64,000 nucleotides of DNA from positions 1,054,001 to 1,118,000 of the forward strand of contig CAWUEX030000002.1 in the NCBI GenBank assembly GCA_963921305.4, in the 5' to 3' direction. Under the pieces are notes generated by a model. That model did no database searches. It was not told the DNA's origin and saw nothing but the letters and a program-made list of their open reading frames with translations. The stretch is from CAWUEX02 sp963921305. Lineage in GTDB: Bacteria > Pseudomonadota > Alphaproteobacteria > Rhodospirillales > Rhodospirillaceae. The position numbers and the translations under genes are program-made. Shown here one piece after another: positions 60,736 to 64,000 of this stretch (positions are counted from its first letter, which is position 1; every line of letters starts with the position of its first letter).

Positions 60736-61677
60736 ATGACGTTGGCCGTTGCCATACAGATGGACCCCATGGAGGGAATCGACATCAAGGGCGATTCGAC
60801 CTTCGTGCTTGCACTGGAGGCGCAGAAGCGCGGCTTCGGGTTGTATCACTATCTGCCCAGCCGCTTATCGTTCCGCAATGGCCGGGTCATCGCCAAGGCC
60901 AACCCCATGGAGGTGCGCCGCGAAGACGGCAATCACTTCAGTTTCGGCGAGACCCAGGAGATCGACCTGACCCTGATGGACGTGGTGCTGATGCGCCAAG
61001 ACCCGCCCTTCGACATGGCCTACATCACCGCCACCCATATTCTGGAACACATCGCCGACGAAACCCTGGTGGTGAACAACCCGGTGAGTGTGCGCAACGC
61101 CCCGGAAAAACTGTTCGTCACCCACTTCGACGGGGTTATGCCGCCAACGTTGATCACCTCCGACCCGGAGGAGATCAAAGAGTTCCGCGAAGAGCACATG
61201 GACATCATCATCAAGCCGCTGTACGGCAACGGCGGCGCCGGCGTGTTCCACCTGCCCCCAGGCGACGAAAACATGGGTTCGCTGGTGGAAATGTTCACCG
61301 AGAACTTCCGCGAGCCGATGATCGTGCAGAAATACGTGCCTGCCGTACGCGTAGGCGACAAACGCATCATCCTCATCGACGGCGCGGTGGCCGGGGCGAT
61401 TAACCGGGTGCCGGCAGCGGGCGAAGCCCGCTCCAACATGCATGTCGGCGGACGGCCAGAGAAATCTAAGCTAACGACGCGCGAGGAAGAAATCTGCGAG
61501 GCCATCGGCCCGGTGCTGAAAGAGCGCGGGTTGATTTTCGTCGGTATCGATGTAATCGGCGATTATCTCACGGAGATCAACGTCACCTCGCCGACCGGCC
61601 TGCAGGAGATCAACCACTTCGACGAAACCTGCCTGGAGGCCCAGATTTGGGATGCGATTGAAGCAAAGCTGAAATAA
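60736..61677 (+). CDS. gshB: glutathione synthetase
   Basis: 313 residues, usual length. ATP-grasp enzyme joining gamma-glutamylcysteine and glycine in the cytoplasm. Motifs: AIQMDPMEGIDIKGDSTF, LMRQDPPFDMAYITATHILE, KPLYGNGGAGVF, VQKYVPAVRVGDKRIILIDG and GIDVIGDYLTEINVTSPTGLQEI. The typical GshB N-terminal and the grasp loop are complete. ACACTTTGCG precedes the ATG. 31 bp after the SirB1-type gene. Confidence 0.97.
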   Translation: MTLAVAIQMDPMEGIDIKGDSTFVLALEAQKRGFGLYHYLPSRLSFRNGRVIAKANPMEVRREDGNHFSFGETQEIDLTLMDVVLMRQDPPFDMAYITATHILEHIADETLVVNNPVSVRNAPEKLFVTHFDGVMPPTLITSDPEEIKEFREEHMDIIIKPLYGNGGAGVFHLPPGDENMGSLVEMFTENFREPMIVQKYVPAVRVGDKRIILIDGAVAGAINRVPAAGEARSNMHVGGRPEKSKLTTREEEICEAIGPVLKERGLIFVGIDVIGDYLTEINVTSPTGLQEINHFDETCLEAQIWDAIEAKLK

Positions 61678-61752
61678 AACGGAGGAGCGAATAGGAAGCC
61701 ACGCCAACCGCAGGACAGATGCGGACATAAAAGAACAGCGGAGGACTTAGAG

Positions 61753-62595
61753 TTGGAACTGGAACTCGAACAGCAGATGGGTGAGGCGGTGGAAGCCGGC
61801 ATGACCATCGTCACCACCTATGGCCTGTCAGTGATCGGCGCCATCGTCATTCTGGTCATCGGCTGGACCGTCGCCGGGATGGTGTCACGCTCAATCCGCA
61901 GAACGTCCGCTAAATCGGAACGTATCGATACGACCCTGGGGTCTTTCTTCGCTTCATTGGCCAAGTACGCCATCCTCACCTTCACCGTTATTGCCGTGCT
62001 GGCCCGTTTCGGTGTCGAGACCACCAGCTTCGTTGCCGTGCTCGGCGCGCTGGGCCTGGCCATCGGCTTGTCCCTGCAGGGCACGCTGTCGAACGTGGCC
62101 AGCGGGGTGATGCTGATCATCTTCCGCCCGTTCAAGGTGGGTGATTTCGTCGACACCGCCGGCACCTCAGGCACGGTGAAGGACATCACCCTGTTCACCA
62201 CCGAACTGGCAACGCCGGACAATGTGAAGATCATCGTGCCCAACGGCGCGGTATGGGGCGACACCATCAAGAACTTCTCGACCAACACCACCCGGCGGGT
62301 CGATTTCCTGATGGGCATCGGCTACGACGCCAACATCGACCATGCGATCAAAACCATGGACGACATCATCAAAGCCGACGAGCGCGTGCACACCGACCCG
62401 GCACCGTTCTATGCCGTGGGCGAGTTGGCGGATAGCTCGGTCAACATCATCGTGCGGGTGTGGGCCAACGCCGGCGATTACTGGGCGGTGAAGTTCGAGC
62501 TGACCAAACAGTTCAAAGAAGCCTTCGACCGCGAGGGCATCGACATTCCGTTCCCGCAACGGGTGGTGCATCAGGTCAAAGACGCGGCGGAGTAG
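61753..62595 (+). CDS. mscS: small-conductance mechanosensitive channel MscS
   Basis: 280 residues, the size of E. coli MscS. Three membrane segments (about 18-45, 58-85, 90-115) with the pore-lining third helix GALGLAIGLSLQGTLSNVASGVMLIIFRPFKVGDFV, then the cytoplasmic beta domain (VKIIVPNGAVWGDTIKNFSTNTTRRVDFLMGIGYD) and the C-terminal alpha-beta part. Start is TTG at 61753 with GGAGGA 8 bases upstream. It releases osmolytes on hypo-osmotic shock. Confidence 0.95.
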   Translation: MELELEQQMGEAVEAGMTIVTTYGLSVIGAIVILVIGWTVAGMVSRSIRRTSAKSERIDTTLGSFFASLAKYAILTFTVIAVLARFGVETTSFVAVLGALGLAIGLSLQGTLSNVASGVMLIIFRPFKVGDFVDTAGTSGTVKDITLFTTELATPDNVKIIVPNGAVWGDTIKNFSTNTTRRVDFLMGIGYDANIDHAIKTMDDIIKADERVHTDPAPFYAVGELADSSVNIIVRVWANAGDYWAVKFELTKQFKEAFDREGIDIPFPQRVVHQVKDAAE

Positions 62596-62611
62596 CGTAG
62601 ATCCGACATAT

Positions 62612-63403
62612 ATGGGAGAAGCCAACAGAAAGAGATCGGCAACTCAGAGGTTCTTAGCAGAACATCCGATCTGTTGTTTTTGCGGTGGCGGTACGCAGGC
62701 AACAACACGTGATCATATCCCCGGAAAACAGCTCTTTGCGCTGAAGCGCCGACCAAGCGGATTAGAGTTTCCGGCCTGCTATTCTTGCAACCAAGCTTCA
62801 AAACACGATGAAGAAGTTGCGGCCTTTATGACGCGATTCTGGCCTGAACCGACCTCCGACGACGAACGAAAAGAATTGGTTGGACTGATTCGCAAGATTA
62901 ACAAGCGTGACCCCCAACTGTTGGCGGAAATGCAGCCCAATAGCGATCAACTAAAGCGTTTCTCGGAGAATCGAGCACTTTTTCCCGCTGAAGCGAATCC
63001 GCTCAATGCGGAAGGACCCAGTTTGAACGACGCTATTAATCGTTTTGCGAAGAAATTGACTCTGGGAATGCATTATGAGTCAACAGGGCGGATTATTCCC
63101 CCAGAGGGTGGAATCGCTATTCGCTGGTTTTCGAACTTTGAAAATACTATGGGAGGAATGCCAGATTCTATCATCCGAAACTTTGACAGCCCTCAAAGCT
63201 TGCGCCAGGGAAAATGGAATGTAGAAAGTCAATTTATGTATGATTGGCGCGCTAGTTCAGACGGTAGCATGAGCGCTCATTTTTCGACATTTCGGAGTTC
63301 ATTCGCAATAATTGGGTTTGCAATGATGGATAGAAACGCGGCTCCTGACGAATATAAAGAAAGTGACCTCACGCCGCATAATTGGAAGTTACAAGCATCT
63401 TAA
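62612..63403 (+). CDS. HNH-endonuclease-like protein of unknown function
   Basis: 263 residues. The N-terminus has an HNH/treble-clef type layout: C21-C22-F-C24, D34-H35-I-P-G-K, and C56-x2-C59-N60. The His of the DHI motif and the Cys pairs could bind zinc; a second His of a full HNH site is not obvious. The rest (from about 75) is mixed alpha/beta with no recognised family. Base composition and codon use are more AT-rich than the flanks, suggesting transfer. It begins 16 bp after mscS; ATATATGGGAG start without a strong ribosome site. Confidence 0.55.
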   Translation: MGEANRKRSATQRFLAEHPICCFCGGGTQATTRDHIPGKQLFALKRRPSGLEFPACYSCNQASKHDEEVAAFMTRFWPEPTSDDERKELVGLIRKINKRDPQLLAEMQPNSDQLKRFSENRALFPAEANPLNAEGPSLNDAINRFAKKLTLGMHYESTGRIIPPEGGIAIRWFSNFENTMGGMPDSIIRNFDSPQSLRQGKWNVESQFMYDWRASSDGSMSAHFSTFRSSFAIIGFAMMDRNAAPDEYKESDLTPHNWKLQAS

Positions 63404-63559
63404 GGTGCGCTGAGAACACAAAGCGCACAAATCTAGTTGGCGATTTTAGAAACGAGTGTGTACATCGGATCGCGCCGCGCGAGCGGTTCCCGCTCTCTAT
63501 AAAAGTGAACGTGCTAAAAAACTGAAAAGCGGATAATCCATAAACGCCGGAGGCTATGG

Positions 63560-63582
63560 GTCACCCGATCAAGTCGGGTGAC
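63560..63582. repeat. palindromic element, possibly interspersed repeat
   Basis: GTCACCCGA (63560-63568) and TCGGGTGAC (63574-63582) form a perfect 9 bp stem with a TCAAG loop. Short palindromes with a GTCACCC core occur as scattered repeats in several alphaproteobacterial genomes; only one copy is seen in this window. Confidence 0.5.
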
Positions 63583-63640
63583 GACACATCTCTGATGGGG
63601 TGACAATCGGGGCATGGGAATTGGCGTGCGTGCATACACG

Positions 63641-63684
63641 CTCGGCCTCGCACCAGGCCGAGTCCCGCCCGTCCCGCACGGGAC
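63641..63684 (-). terminator. two hairpins after the alpha-E gene
   Basis: GTCCC (63671-63675) with GGGAC (63680-63684) directly follows the stop codon (63685-63687), and CTCGGCCT (63641-63648) with AGGCCGAG (63655-63662) comes 9 bp further on. There is no T tract on the minus strand, so they probably protect or mark the 3' end rather than act as classical terminators. Confidence 0.4.
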
Positions 63685-64000
63685 CTAGCCTTCGAGCAGG
63701 AAGTCCTTGGCGATTTGGTCGGACAGGGCGGCGGAGGCGTCGGTAAAATCTTCCAGCACGTCGTGCAGGTTTTTGCTGCGCACCACTTTGTCGATTTTCT
63801 TTTTTGAGAACTGCTGATGCAGCCGTTTGGCGAGAAACGCGCCGCGGGTATCAGGCGCGAGGTCTTCCAGTAGATCGGACACCACACCGGTGCAGTGATT
63901 GATGGAGCGCGGGAAATCCGGATTCAGCAGCAGCAGCTCCACCACCTGCATGGGCCGCACGGCATCGCGGTAGACGGTGCGGTAGGACTTAAAGGCTGAC
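63685..64000 (-). CDS. alpha-E domain protein, partial (5' end outside window)
   Basis: About 105 C-terminal residues of a protein that begins beyond the window. SYRTVYRDAVRPMQVVELLLLNPDFPRSINHCTGVVSDLLEDL is typical for the alpha-E (DUF403) family, helical proteins of about 310 residues that are usually encoded with a circularly permuted ATP-grasp protein (DUF404/DUF407) and a transglutaminase-like protein. Those partners should be sought to the right of this window. Stop codon at 63685-63687. Confidence 0.85.
   Translation of the reverse strand, partial: SAFKSYRTVYRDAVRPMQVVELLLLNPDFPRSINHCTGVVSDLLEDLAPDTRGAFLAKRLHQQFSKKKIDKVVRSKNLHDVLEDFTDASAALSDQIAKDFLLEG

Larger units (their letters stand above)
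63404..63684. other. intergenic region with palindromic elements
   Basis: 281 bp without a gene between the HNH-like gene and the alpha-E gene. The right half carries three palindromes (63560-63582, 63641-63662, 63671-63684) described separately; the left half is AT-rich and shows nothing recognisable. Confidence 0.5.

Overview
The window is chromosomal DNA of an alphaproteobacterium, most probably a free-living, Gram-negative, Rhodospirillales-like lineage. This rests on gene content: a MucR/Ros regulator, the mitofilin (Mic60)-HemY pair, MmcB, DUF1674, an OlsB/OlsA ornithine-lipid pair, a fused YlxR-L7Ae protein and the order tsaB-rimI-mucR-fur ... miaB-phoH-ybeY-corC-lnt-XRE-metK-trmB-rimP-nusA-ylxR-infB-rbfA-truB-rpsO-pnp. 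Coding density is high and the sequence looks GC-rich. No tRNA, rRNA, CRISPR array, transposase or integrase was recognised. The exact species cannot be read from the sequence.

Region 1 (1-10.4 kb) is mixed accessory metabolism: a cut-off alpha/beta hydrolase whose nucleophile position is His, an FAD dehydrogenase, two very small proteins, a strongly structured non-coding segment, HtpX protease, a DUF1674 protein, a TPR protein, a GNAT enzyme, a frameshifted membrane protein with PPC-like domains, and acetyl-CoA synthetase. Region 2 (10.4-21.7 kb) holds gpsA, manC, a beta-propeller protein, YciI, a Rieske protein, a nucleotide-sugar epimerase, tsaD, and then the most unusual gene of the window: a HemD-like domain joined through 96 Pro-Glu repeats to a transmembrane Mic60-like protein, followed by hemY and a VanX/DdpX-type dipeptidase.

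Region 3 (21.7-44.8 kb) is a long plus-strand block of core genes: tRNA t6A synthesis (tsaB), rimI, mucR, fur/mur, ornithine-lipid synthesis, tRNA thiomethylation (miaB), phoH, ybeY, corC, lnt, an XRE regulator, metK, trmB, the transcription-translation operon rimP-nusA-ylxR-infB-rbfA-truB, then rpsO, pnp and a glycerophosphodiesterase. Many junctions overlap by one to four bases, two with TTG start codons. Region 4 (44.8-52.6 kb) carries a nitronate-monooxygenase-like enzyme with an added Cys cluster, a Tat-exported protein, a GNAT enzyme, a PanD with a C-terminal extension, MmcB, an I78-like lipoprotein, HldE and a UDP-glucuronate decarboxylase-like enzyme (envelope sugar synthesis).

Region 5 (52.6-64 kb) begins with two tandem paralogues carrying degenerate EAL domains, then a SYLF protein, and a cluster that matches the E. 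coli lpoA / rsmI-yraN-dolP arrangement, followed by a SirB1-type protein, gshB, an MscS channel, an HNH-like gene of different base composition, a stretch of palindromic repeats, and a cut-off alpha-E domain protein. The best candidates for something undescribed are the HemD-(PE)96-Mic60 fusion, the degenerate EAL pair with its intergenic inverted repeat, and the structured RNA-like element at 2762-2862.
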